Positions 49,001 through 61,600 of a stretch of 64,000 nt of DNA are shown here, in pieces. Every line of letters begins with the position of its first letter. Within the stretch, counting starts at the first letter, position 1. The position numbers and the translations under genes were made by a program. The DNA comes from Luscinia megarhynchos (taxonomy: Eukaryota; Chordata; Aves; Passeriformes; Turdidae): contig JAPFBE010000002.1 of the NCBI GenBank assembly GCA_034336665.1, positions 18,826,906 through 18,890,905 on the forward strand, read 5' to 3'. The notes below the pieces were generated by a model, which made no database searches, had not been told where the DNA came from, and saw only the letters and a program-made list of their open reading frames with translations.

Positions 49001-51182
49001 TCCTGTTGTTATGCTTTCTGGGATGTGTCAGATACATGTTTCCCCTCTGAGGTATGTGCTGCCTGAGTGTCCTTCCTTGGCTGTTTGCTTGGCAGGAAGT
49101 CAAGCATTACTAAGAGTTTTGAACTCACCTTTATAATTTTGTCACCAGTAGAAAATGCGTAAGTGCATAGTTTAGAATAAAGATCTGCTGTTTATGCTGT
49201 AAAAATAAGGTCCTGTCCCTCATCAAGGCAGTTATGAATATTGCAGTATAGTGGCTAAATAATACATTCATAATTTTTCTTCTGTGAGCATAATTGATTT
49301 GCTGAGCAGTTGCTTTGATAATTCTTAACCATATTTTCACCCAAGTGTGTGGTTAATGAGAGCATTATGTGACCTAATCACTTAGCCTTTCACATTAATA
49401 CAGCTCTTGTTCATAATTCTCTTGATTTTGTTGTTGACCCAATACTTTGGTTCTGTGTTCAAATTATCTTAATTTTAAATGAAAATATTTCTTGTCTCAC
49501 AGAAGTCTAATTTCTATGCACATTTGTCAGTAGTGAATACTTAGTGGGAGTGATTGCTCTCTAACTGCTCGTGCCAGTATACCTCTGGGAGGTTAATCAA
49601 TCTTGTGCTTTTTAATTGACATCAATAATGTGTTTACATTTATCAATATTTCTTAATTGTCAAGTTATAACTGTGGAACTTCAATAATAAATCATGCCAA
49701 TGGTTAACTTCATACATTAGATTTTTAAGAGTCTTCTTAAGCACTTTGGCATGTTGTAAATTGCTTTTAAAATGATGTATGTATACTCATGGGGGAAGAG
49801 GAGAAAAAAATTGGTATGCAAATTCATGCTGTCAAATAATACTGCAGAACTGGCCCATTGACAGTAACATACCTTTACCACATGTAGGATATGCTTTATG
49901 GGGAAAAAAGGGGTGTACATCTTTTCAAACTGCTTGTTTTATTACTAATAATTTTGTGACTGTGACAGTGCTCATACATTTGTTGTGTCATCCCCAGGGA
50001 ATTGTCAGGGCTGAGACTTTTTCCATTCTCTCAGCTGTAGAGGCAAGACAGAGGACAGAGGGAATTACCTGTTCTACTGCTCCTCTGCAGAAGTAGCAGT
50101 GAGCTGTGGGAGATCAAGGCATCCTGCTTTTGATGGTGCATTTCACCAATGTCCTCAAGATGCTGAGGTGGAAATGAAGGAGACTAGTTCTGTCTAAATA
50201 TAAGCATGTATTTAAAGACTTGGGTGCACAGGAAAACAAATTATTTGCCCAAATTCACAAAATAGACTTACAGCAGGAATTAAGGCATGATAGTCCAAGT
50301 CTTACAGCACTGTCTGTCTCAGAAGGTATACCATCATCATCTGCCTTGCTCTCTTCTCTGTCCTTTAAACCCATGGAGCTGTATTCTGAAGAGGGAAATC
50401 TGCACAGACAGAAAGCTGGCAGGATGCTGACCACATTGTGTCAGTCTTACCATGTTTTATGGGCTACATCAAAGACAGTATAAGAACTAAAAACCATGCC
50501 TAATGAGCAGTGTAGAAAGACTTAGAAAATTATGCTGGTTTTTAGGTAAGTGAAAACCAGTGTGAGCACCAGGAACATCAAGGCTGGTTTATATTTGAAA
50601 AGACTAAGTATTAAATATTCCAGTTTAGTCTAGCAGCCATATTGTTACTTATTGCAAATGTCATAAGTCATAAATTAAACCTCTCCCTACTTTTTTGAAT
50701 GAGGCAAGACTGATAAGAAACAGTTATTAGACAAAATTACAGTAGTTACCAAATCCGATCGCATTTAAATCAAGTGCATGTAATCAATCTCTTTTGAAGG
50801 GTAAAGCAATTTACAAGACAAATCCATTGGCACTTTCTTTAGTGTGGCAGATTGAGTACCTTCATGTTGCATGTAGAGGGCTTTACAGTAGGTTGCTTGT
50901 GTGAATAAGTAATATTTAGATCCAAAAGCAGACATCCTGGAGTGCAGCTGGTCTGCCACATCAGCCCAGACACTGCTGCACAGGTTCTAACCTAGAGGTC
51001 ATTCACATCCATGTCTAGAAACATAAGCTTGGGTCAATGTATGAATGTGTGAATGAGCACAAGTCTTTAAGAAATGGTGACCTTTCAGCAGCATTCAAAT
51101 TTTGTGTGTGCTTTTGGTTTCAGACCTACTAAGGTACTTGTGATGTGTATGAAATTAAATTTAGTGTGTCTCTGTGGTTGGT
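40067..51182. other. LYRM4 intron 2 (or downstream), unique sequence
   Basis: AT-rich sequence with no convincing exon. A (GT)8 run lies at 46902-46917. The stretch 49340-49720 is rich in homeodomain/HNF1/FOX-like words (GGTTAATCAATC, TGTTTACATT). The missing LYRM4 third coding exon (a phase-0 acceptor followed by a VHIGQLYS-like reading) was looked for here and not found. Confidence 0.5.
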
Positions 51183-52426
51183 TGTCACGGTGTGACTTCG
51201 GTTTGCCAATTTTATAATTTCTTTTAGAGATAGAATTTAAGAGGAGAGACAAGGCAGGCTTAAAAAAAAAAAGCTTAAAAGGGTATAAGAAGAAATTTAT
51301 TAATAACACAAAAAGAATTCAGAATAAGATACCTAGATTGTTCCCTCTTCCCCCTTTCCTTCATTCCACATTTCTTAACAACAATATACAGGAAACACTT
51401 CAGTCAGTTATCTACTTAAATAATCATTTCAGTTCACTTTAGAGAGAAAAGTTCCTTTTTTGGTTTAGGCTTAAGGGGTGTCTTCACTTTCACAGTCTGC
51501 GTCCGCCCGGACCTACAAAACCATGAATTTCCTTCCATCTCCACAATCCCTCTAGAGCTGTGCTATGGATTATGTTACACACTTGGGGTACCACTTTTAA
51601 AGGCAAGCTGCTGAAAAACAAAATTCTCTTTATCTCTTTTTCTATTAAATGTCTCTGTTCATATTTCCAGTCCCAAAATAGAGAACCCCATTTCCTCAAA
51701 TCAAAAAGGTCTTCTTTTCAAGCACTTAAACTTTCCCAAGTATATTTCACAGTTTAAAGGAATTTTATTCCCCTTATAACCCCACAAAAAAGGTTTTCAG
51801 CAACTTATCAGTTGCATCTTTTCAATCTCTTCCCATCAGGAGCTTTATCTTCATTCTGCTGACTTCTGTAGACTCCATGCTTTATTTCTTCTCATTCAGG
51901 GGAGCTCAGGAGATCGAGAATCTTATCCAGGCATTAGAAGAGTTAAAATTGTATCCAGATTGTGAAGAAGCCAGGCCAGGTTGTTGCTGGAAAAACTCTG
52001 AACCACGCGGATCATCTGGGGCCTCTCTTCTCAGAATGGGGTGGGAGGGGAAGGGAGAGCCTTTGGCGGCTCCCTCATGCCCCCACTCGGCCGTGCCGCG
52101 TGGAGAGGGGAGCTGAGCCGAGCCGGGCAGAACCGAGCCCCGCAGAGTCGAGCAGAGCCGGGCCCCGCCGAGCCGGTGCTGGTGCCAGGACCGAGGCCGA
52201 GCCCGGAATCGGGCCATGGGCCCGCAGCCCCGGCCACAGGCCACCGCACCTCCCGGGAGGCCAGAAGCCAACAGAGAGCGGCCCACCTCCACCAATGTGA
52301 TTTATAAAAATGAAACAACTCTCTCATTGGCCACCTGGGATGCCAACCACCAGACCAGCCCTCCTGCAGGGGAAGCTCCCAGAGAGGGACAGCCCCTCCG
52401 CTCCCCACCAATCCATGTGCAACCAG
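51183..52426 (-). mobile_element. LTR of an avian endogenous retrovirus (LTR-A)
   Basis: The left edge TGTCACGGTGTGAC is the complement of a typical LTR 3' end. Read on the minus strand, a TTTTTATAAATC TATA-like box lies near 52300, followed by a CpG-rich segment with many GGCTCGGC words (52290-52090) and an AATAAA signal within TTATTAATAAATTTCTTC near 51290. The usual start at the right edge is not recognisable, probably because LTR-B abuts or interrupts it. Frames across the CpG-rich part are artefacts. Confidence 0.75.
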
Positions 52427-53424
52427 CACAGTGGTTGACCCTGACCGGACACCAGGTGCCCACCAAAGCTTCTCTATCTCCTCAGCTGGACAGGGGAGAG
52501 AAAATACAATGAAATGTGTTAAGGTAAGTTAGGGAGAGATCACTCACCAGTTACCCTCATGAGCAAACCAGATTAATACTGGAAAAATCAATATAATTTA
52601 TTACCAATCAAATCAGAGAAGGATAATGAAAATAAAACTAAATCTTAAGAACAGTTTACTTCCACTCCTCTCTTCTTCCCAGGCTTAAATTACTCCCAAT
52701 TTTCTCTGTTTCCTCTGTGCAGAGGCTGGGAAATGCAGGCTGTGGTCAGTTCATCATAAATCGTCTCTGCTGCTCCTCTCTCCTCAAAGGGGACTCCTCA
52801 CACTCTTCCCCTGCTTCACCATGCAGTCCCTCTCAGGAGACAATCTTGTATGAACTTCTGCAGTGTGAGGCATTCCCATGGGGTTCCCATCAGGAGCAGC
52901 CCCAGCTTGTGTTCCTCACAAATCCTGCCAGCAAACCTGCTCCTCTCCACTGGTCCAGAGGTCCTGGCAGGAGCTTCCCATGGGTCCCAGCCTCCTTCAG
53001 GCATCCTCCTGCTCCAGTGTGGGCTCCTCCACAGGCTGCAGGAGGATCTCTGCTCCATGGACCTCCCTGGGCTGCAGGGGCACAGCTGCACCACCATGTT
53101 CTGCACCTCAGGCTGCAAGGGAGTCAGCTCTGGCACCTGCAGCACCTCCTGTCCCTCCTTCTACACTGACCTAGGTGTCTGCAGAGCTGTTCATCTCACA
53201 TACTCTCATTCCTCTCTCCTGGATGCAATTATGAAGGTTTTCTTTTTTTTTTTCTCCTCCTGCTTAAATATCCCAGAGGCACTACCACTGCTGCTGACCT
53301 TGACCAGTGGCAGATTTCTCTTGGAGCCAGCTGGCATTGGCTCAGTCAGACACTGCAGGAAGCTTCTGGCACCTTCTTAAAGAAGCTACTCCTGTAGTCT
53401 CTCCTCTACCAAAACCTTGCCACA
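52427..53424 (-). mobile_element. LTR of a second avian endogenous retrovirus family (LTR-B)
   Basis: On the minus strand it begins TGTGGCAAGGTTTTGGTAGA at 53424 and passes GCCAATGCCAGCTGGCTCCA and a GATATTTAAGC TATA-like box. A run of GGAGCAG-type imperfect repeats follows, then AATAAA within GGTAATAAATTATATTG near 52600. It ends GGTGGGCACCTGGTGTCC and GGTCAACCACTGTG. These match the ends of a common long avian LTR of about 1 kb. No gag, pol or env sequence is attached. ORFs of up to 176 codons on the + strand are antisense artefacts. Confidence 0.85.
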
Positions 53425-54280
53425 GGCTGTTAGCATGAAGAACATAAAATCTTGTATGAATTGAGTTCAGAAAAGATTATTTTTATTCACTGTCCTCCAC
53501 AAATGTATTTAATGCCATCATAGCCTGAAGTGTAAGTAAAACTAGCTAAGTTGTCAGGTTTTTTGGTACTTTGGAGGAAGACTGAAATAGCTGCTACCAG
53601 GTCGTTAGGTGGGATGTGTTTTCAAATATAAGTGGGCCTGGTACAGGAAACCTGTGTTTCAACCTTCTTCCATTTCTCAGACATCCTACATTGGGTGCAT
53701 ACTGGGGCTACTGAGAAAGTTAGGAGTGTCATTATTATCCATAATGTATATTCTCATAGACTGAAAAGAGAGGATGACTCTTTTGTTCAGAGAGTAGCTG
53801 AGCAGATTGAAAGCAAGATTGGGACTTGTGTTCACACATTTATGCTGACTAATATGGGTGCTTGAGAGCTCAAGGTACTCTGGAAGTCACAAGAATGTAA
53901 GCTACAAAATTATTTAAGGATTCAAGAACATGAGCTTTTTACCTAAATTGCAGTTTCATATTCGAATAAGATCAATACAGTGTAAAAGTAGAACTTGTGG
54001 TCTTTTTCATCTTTTGGTTAAGTACAGGCCATCTGTGATTCTATTCTTTCCTATACCTTCAACTAAAAGGAGAGTAACTTTATGCTGCAAATCTTTCAGG
54101 GAATACTTCAGGGAAGCTGAAGAGCACTCTGGAGCTTCACAGTGCCCTTTATATTTTTACAGGTGCTTAGCATATGCATGTCCTGTTGTAAAGCTGAAAG
54201 CTTTGGGTAGAGCAGTGATGGGGTTTAAGAAGTACCCAGTAGCACTCACCACAGATGAACAAGGAGCCTTTCACTGAAAA
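53425..54280. other. Intron 2 or downstream, unique sequence
   Basis: No recognised feature. Confidence 0.5.
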
Positions 54281-54380
54281 ACAGAGTGGTTTGGGTTTCG
54301 AGGGACCTCGAAGACCCTCTAGTTCCAATCCAAGCCCCCTGTCATGGTCAGGGACACCTTCCACTAGAGCACTGAAGCTC
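54281..54380 (-). mobile_element. CR1 3'-terminal fragment
   Basis: The + strand reads ACAGAGTGGTTTGGGTTTCG, then GACCCTCTAGTTCCAATCC and GTCAGGGACACCTTCCACTA, the reverse of the last ~100 bp of CR1. Confidence 0.88.
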
Positions 54381-57300
54381 AGCTGATCAGGATTCAGTGA
54401 TGGTACTTGTAATTTCAAATGTTTGTAACAGTCTAGAGTCAATAATTTATTTTTTAAAAACACTACGCAGCTTACACTATTGTGTGCTAGTCAGTTGCCA
54501 GTTCATACCTGGACGCCTGACAGGAGGACATCAGTTGATCAAGAAGTAGCAACAGATAATTCAATCTAGATCAAGTCACATATTTTTTATATCCATGTAA
54601 GGTAGTTAAATCCTTCTGCATAGTGCATTGGTTTCATAAGTGCTGCTTGATTTTGGTTTTTTGTTTTTAACTTTTTTTTTTTTTTAATAAGTTCTTTATT
54701 TGACTTGCTGGCTAAGGCTTTTTAAAATGTAAATAGCAGTCTTGTACCTCTAATACAGAGTGCTGTGAAGCTGAGAGGAGAGCCTGACCTACTCTTACGA
54801 AAGAAAACAAAATTGAGAAAGGCTGGAACATAGGAACAGAGAGATCCAAGGTTTCCCACAGTATAGTAATGGATATGACCTTTAATATTGAGGCCTTTGG
54901 ATCAAATTTAAGTTGGCATTAAAATTTTCTAATATATTCCCTGCTGAATCTCAGAGTTTTTTTCCTCAGATTTAATTCAGTAAGGTCACAATAAAGCAAG
55001 TACTGTCTGTGCTATTGTAATTGCTCTCAGCAGGCTGATAATGTTATAGCAGAGAAGTACCAGCTACTGTGCTTTTTATTCTTTTCTTCAAGCGTTCTCC
55101 TTCTTCCATGCTTGCTCCTCCTGCTCTCAAGTCTGCCCTAAGAAGGAAGTGAAACTGTTTTAAATGCCATTTCCTTCTCATTTTAACACATTTTTATAGT
55201 GATGCTTTCCTGAGTCTGTTCAACAATGGGAATAAAATTACAGCATGAATTATTGCAGAATAATTGGAGGCTTGTATTTCCTTTCCTTAATTTTCATCCA
55301 AACTTTAAATTCAGCCTCTTTGGTTCTTAAAAACTGGTAGTTCTAAACATGCAATGCTTCGTTCATTTAAGCCTGGTGGTTTTAGGGTTGTGGAATAGAT
55401 GTACAACTAAATGAGTTTCCCTTAGACATATAGGGAGAAACACTGAATACACATAATACTGTGTTTTGTTTAAAAATATGACAAATCACAGCTCACCACA
55501 GTAAGGCAGTTGTAGTTTGGGTCCTACACCACATCTTTTACAGCTTTCAGAAGAGTGTTGTTTATGTTTCTTGTATGAGTGCAAATTTATGCTTAGCATG
55601 CTACTGGTAGGTCTGTTGCTGCTGTATTGGAGGTAAATAATGCCCAGCAGAGTGCTGTGATCATGGTTCTCCCTGAATTGTGACTCTGAGAGACTCAGGG
55701 CAATTCTGCATGGGTTTCCAGGTACAACATTCTCATTTTCAAAATCAGTCTGTCTAAAATGTCAGCTTTCTGTCTGTAGTAGTGCAGCTGTATCATAGCT
55801 ATTCATTTTTTAACAAATTAAGAGATATCTTAAAACTTGTAACTGGAACACATAATGGGGCTGTGATGGGCCAGTCTTTTAGGTGTGGGGCTAGATACAG
55901 TTTTCTTGACTGTGGACACAAAGTGATAGTTAATGTTCCTCAGCATAACTCAGGTAGCTCAGGCCTTTGCTGTTTCAAAGGCCCAGCCTTGTCCAACCAG
56001 TCTTACTTGGTTTCCAACACCTTAACTTCAGACTTCCCCATCTCCACCCTCCTGGTCCATCATCTTCTTGCACTGTCTTTCCCTGAGGCCCAGAATTTCT
56101 TACCAAAGCATCATGCACTGACACGTGTGCATGCCTCCAGCTACATGCAGGCATTGACTGTTCAGTGGCCGTGGCATTCAGTGCTGCTAAAGAAACCAGT
56201 AGAGAAGAAAATTACTGGTGTGGATATTCTGCTTCTTATGAGCATAGTCAGCTAACATCTGTTCAGGGGGATATGTCCTCTTGCCCACATGAGATTGATT
56301 GAAAATTAAGAGCAACAAAAGATGTTTTACATAGTTCTAGCTCTGAAATGCATGCAGCTGTATTCTGCTGACCTTCAAACTCCATGGCAAGCACAATTGA
56401 TCAGGACATGTGGACAGTTTTGATATTGCATAGTGCTGCATACCTGTGCTAAGTCTGCTTTGGTAATTGAAAACTACAGATGATGATCTTCAACCATAAC
56501 ATTTCACCATTTCACCTGCTTGGTTATTGCTTGTCATTTTAACTGCTCTTGATGTCTACTCTCAGCCATGGATCTTATGGTGCTGGTAGGATGTATGCCA
56601 CTGTGCCAGCATGTTTGATGAACTTAAGTGAGAAAAGCCATCACTTCTGCAGTGTGTGGAGTTTCTCCCGGCCACCGTGCAGGCATGTGACAGGAGATCA
56701 TTCCTGATCAATAATTGCCTATTGCTTTTTACTTAGGACATACACATTTTAATTTATATATCCTGCTGCTGCCAGAGGAAACTAATTTCCAGCACCAGAG
56801 ATGCAACACAGCTACTTTAAAGCAGAATGGTCTTGAGGTGGAATGATGTTACTGACCTGAAACACTTCAAAAAGCTTGATTTTGAAGCCTGCTGTGGTTT
56901 GAGCTTGCAGTTTCTGAGATAGGTTAACACTGCTGTGAATCATTGTGAGACATGATCAGACTGTTGCTTTGTAAATTAAATAATGAAACGTTTATGTGTG
57001 AGAGTTTCTACTGTAATTGGTGGTTAGACTGTGCTTTGAAAAGATCAGAGTCTACATCACATGATGGTAGGGTCTGGAATTTGTTTTGCAAACTTGACTT
57101 TTAGTCATAGAGACATGAAGTCTTCCAAAGTCTAAGTTTTATTTATAATACTTCATGTATTAATTGTAGCAACAGGAGTGAATAATCCAGTAGCCCTTTG
57201 AGTAGCATGATTTTTTTCCAACTAAATTAATAATCAGGCTTGAGTTTTTTAGATAAAAGCTCCTATTGAGAGAGACTTTCCCTTAGTTTTCCCATAGATC

Positions 57301-58601
57301 TCAACTGTGAAGAAGTGGTAAGTTTCTTTGAAGGATTTTGATAAAGCATCAAAAGTAAAACCTATCATCCTTGCCAATTTTTGTCAATTTACATGTAGGA
57401 GTTGCCATTGCCCTGGGACTTCTGAAGTGCTGTATGAATTGTAATAGCATTTGTGAATCAGTCTCTTTCCAGATGTCAAATGGCATGTATTTAACACTTA
57501 TTAGCCTAGATCAAACATTTTAAAATCCTGCCATTCTTGCAAAAAATTCCAATTCCATATGCCAATTTTAGTCTGGCTATTACAATCATACCTCAAACTG
57601 TGCAATGTGGGATATGGGACATCCCAGCGTGGGGTATGAATTCAGTGGTAAAGAAAACTCACTGCAGCCAACATTAGGATTTTTTTAAATCAATGTTTTT
57701 AAAAATTTCTAGGCAGAATGTCCCTTATTGTGGTAAACAATAGAAAGTTTCATCTCCCTTGCCCAGAAAATAAGACATGAGTAGATTTGACTGTGATATT
57801 TTGTCCTGAATTTTAAGCTGTGGTATTACTGCATTATTTATAAATGTTCCTCTCTTTACTACTCTCAGTCTCTAAAGAGTGATGTTCACAGCTTAACCCA
57901 TCAGGTCAGAACACTTTTGTGGTAAAAACCATTAAATGCTTCCCAGTCCCATCTAAAATTTTTCGAAGAACTGACAATCTTATATCAAGATTCAACATAA
58001 TGAATCTTTCAGTGCCACTTGATTGGAGTGAAAATAGAGGCATTTCAGATTTCTATTTATTTTCTTTTTTTATAGTGTTGGATAAGCAGGGTAGTTGGTA
58101 GAAATCACGTTGAGAGGGGAAATGGAAATTCTGTCTTACTGAGGTCCATTTAAGCAGTATCTGTCCTGGAAATATATCTATATTAAAAGAATCAATAGCA
58201 TGTATTTCTAATTTAGAGATGCTAGGGGTTTGAACAGGTAAGGCAAGCTATCAAGTCCTGCTCATATGGTACACTGGACTTTTATGTTTGGTTTCATGAC
58301 ATGGCTGTTAATCCTGGGATCAGTGGGAGGTGAAAAGCAAAGAAAGCTGTAAATATTCACATATTTTTTGTGTACTCAATCTTTATAATGAAGAAGGCTG
58401 CATACAGAGATTTTATTTCCACTGGAGTTGCTCTTGCAATTCTTCTCATATCTTTAACGGCTGTGAATAGTCTGTTCTTATTTGGGTACTGTGCTCTCCT
58501 TTCTTTTAGGTGCTCTGTGTATGTGCTCATCCACCTCCAGATGATTTTAAACCTTAATCTTGAACCTTGTTTTTCTCCAATCCATGTTCTAAAAGAAGTA
58601 G

Positions 58602-58605
<4 letters not shown>
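54381..58605. other. Intron 2 or downstream, unique sequence
   Basis: AT-rich sequence. A T run lies at 54671-54685. The + strand ORF 55782-56255 (157 codons) is the longest in ordinary-composition DNA here but has no recognisable domain and is near the length expected by chance. The stretch 56640-56780 has a conserved-element look (GATCAATAATTGCC). No exon was supported. Confidence 0.5.

Positions 58606-58642
<37 letters not shown>
58606..58642. repeat. Poly(A) run of 37
   Basis: An uninterrupted A tract on the + strand. No processed transcript was recognised before it and no clear target duplication flanks it. It may be a microsatellite or the tail of an unrecognised retrocopy. Confidence 0.95.
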
Positions 58643-58644
<2 letters not shown>

Positions 58645-61600
58645 AACAGAAAAGCAACTTAGAATCAAAAGAAGACTTCTGTAAGAGGCAGGACTGTAAG
58701 TCCTGAAATAGGAAACCATGTCTGCTCTGATCCAAGTGGCTGTTCTGCCAGTCTATGTCTCTGGGTCACATTTGTATTGGTTTTGGATCAAGTAACATAA
58801 AAAGTGCCAAAAAAAAAAACCAAGAGGAGAAGGAGCTGATGACATTTTTTGCATTAGTTTTACTGCTCCCTATTATCTCATTCAGGAGACTGCAACTCAA
58901 ATGATGCTAAAATGCTGTTTCCAAGATCCCATTGAGATAAAACTTGCAACCTTAATAAGAATCTGTGCTGTATTGTGTTGATATACTAGGCCACTTTTTT
59001 AGAAACATGGGGCTTTTTTCATCTTCAGGTGAATTTTAGATGTGATTCAGACTTTGGAGGTATTAGCCTGTTTTAAAAGCCATTATTGCTGTTCATCTGA
59101 TTGTGAAAGCAACAGGGAATTTTGGGAAGCAGGAATGGAAATACCACTTTTCAAGGATTTGTTTGGATTTTGATACTATATATTTAAAATTAAGCATTTC
59201 CTTGTTATTGTAGTAAGTACAAAAATGCACTAAACTTGTGGTTTCTAGGAATATTTAGTCTGTCCTTGTTAGCAGACTGTCCTCTTGTGCTGTAGGTATC
59301 AACACATGTATTCTGAATTGTTTCTTACCATTTGTTACTACCTGAAATAAAATGCTCGAAGTTTCCAGTTATGTATCAGGAGGTACAAGATAGGCAGCAA
59401 AGCAATTCCAGCTGCATGTGACAATGAATGATACCAAAACCACAAAGCAGTGACTACACCATTCAGGGGGCTGCTCCCCTCACCTTGAAGTTTTCCTGCT
59501 TCGCTGCCCTGCAGAAGGCTGCACTCCTGACGTGGTCCCACACCTGCTCTCTCCAGCACTACTCTGGAAGGAAAAGGGAGCAAGTTGTAACTCCACAGTT
59601 AGAGCCAGAGTGTCTCTGTATCCCAGGGCTCAGGCAGGGGATGCTGAGGGCCTGTACCATGCACAGGTGGGAAGGATGAAGAGGATGTCAGTACCACATT
59701 GTATTTTGCACGTGGAGTGCCCTTTCTGACTCCCTGTGTGATGAACTTTTTGTTTCCACAGGGACCATGCCAGAGGAATGAAGGAAATTCCCCCTCATGA
59801 CAGTGCTACCTTGCAGCCTCCTTGAGACCTAGAACCATAAATGCAAACTATGCTTTTTCTATCTAAAACGTGTATTTTAGGGGGTTTTGATTGTTTTCGT
59901 ATTTTGTGGGGTTGGTATCTTTACAAATTTTTAGTGCTAGTATTTGGTTGCATTAACCATCAGCTAGACTCAGACTTTCTTTTCATCAGAAGTCTTTTAG
60001 AAATCAATGGCTAAGGCATGTCACACATTCTTCTCCCCAGAATTTTCAAAAGCATCATAAGAGAGACTTATGTGTTTGCTGCATAGCCCTTTCTCATGGG
60101 AACACATTTCTTTCAAAGCTGTCTTTGAGCACTTAACTAGAAGGTGTTGTAACATTCTTCTTAATAAACAATTTCAGGAGTTTTTTTACCCATGGTCCTT
60201 GTTGGCAAAGATTGAAACCCACATGTAAGGACAGTGCTTCTGTGACACAACTTCAGATCAACTGTAGATATTTTTGCAGTAACTTATACTAAACGATAAT
60301 CACCATTTAGTGAAAAAAGAGGATGCATGGAGAGTAATGTCATTGCTGGAAGAACATGACATTGGAAGAAGGTCTGTCCTGAGATTAAAGAAAACATTTA
60401 AGTAGCATTAATGAGATTTAGCAAGGGTAAAATGGTGTAGTCCTTTTGCCCTGTAACTGAGTGAGAAAACAGTGTATATTTATGCTTATTCTTTTTCAGA
60501 TATCCAAGAAACTTGCAAAGATTATGAGATAGTCAAGACAAGAACTTTTGAAAAGTTACCTCTTAATTCTGGTTCTGCCACATACTTCAGTCACATAGAA
60601 CATAGTTTTGCTTTTTATCTTTACCTGTTGTCTTGGATTCTCCCTATTTTAAAACAGGTAATTCTTCAGTTGTATATATAACAAAGTTGCTTTACTGCTC
60701 AGTTAATATGAAATTGCTTTTTGGTGTGGGGTACCATGAATATATTTTTTAGTTGGGAAATGCCTTTTATATTTTCAGCTTTGCTTTAGAGAGTTTGCAG
60801 TCATTTGGACTCAAAGTTCATTTGAGATATTGTGAATAAGGAAATTGAAGCACTGTAAACCATACTGTTATGAGAATGAACAGTGTCTTACAATTACCAC
60901 TGCACGGATAGTGTCAGGCTGGAAATGTTATTCTTTCTCCAATTGATCTCACATGTAAAGATGGTTTTCAGTTGCCCTCAGTCAGAAGGGGCCTGAATTT
61001 TGCCTCCATACAATGTTCTGTCCCTGAGGTTTCTTTACTCCTTATCAAAGCATGTATGATTGAGGGTTAGGTATCTGTCTAGCCTAATTATTGAGTACAA
61101 GTAAAGTATATTATGCCTCTGCAGAAAATTGAACCTACCTTTTTTCCCACCAAATTAGCTTTCATTGCACTAAGAGGATCTTAAAGTGTTTGCTGTTATT
61201 TTATATATCAGTTTTTTAGTATATCTCTTTGGACTGTGTGTATGTAAGGGGCAAGTGATATTTTGTAAACAGAATTTGATGTTTAAATTTTGGTGATGAT
61301 ACAATGCAATTAATTCTTCTGGAATTTGATAGAGTTTTTCTGGTTTTTGTGCTTTTGCTAGAGTTGGGTTGTTTGTGGGTTTTGTTGTAGTTTTGGGTTT
61401 TGTGAGTTTCTGTGCCTTTATAAGTCATGCTCTCATTAATTTTACTTATCGTGCTGTGTCAGGACATCTGCAGGGCTGGAGCATTCTCCAAATCCAGGGG
61501 CTTTTTATTCTTTATACTGAGCTTCACTGAACACTTAAACAGTGTTTTAAAACTGCAGCAAATTTTCTGTAGTTTTAGAAAAAATTATTTTGGTTGTTGA

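Noticed and set aside
52031..53380. ORFs of 98-176 codons on both strands
   Set aside because: They lie within two LTRs, in shifted frames, with no retroviral domain; they are composition effects.
55782..56255. 157-codon + strand ORF as a gene
   Set aside because: One ORF of about this length is expected by chance in six frames of 64 kb at this base composition (my rough estimate). No domain, signal peptide or splice context supports it.
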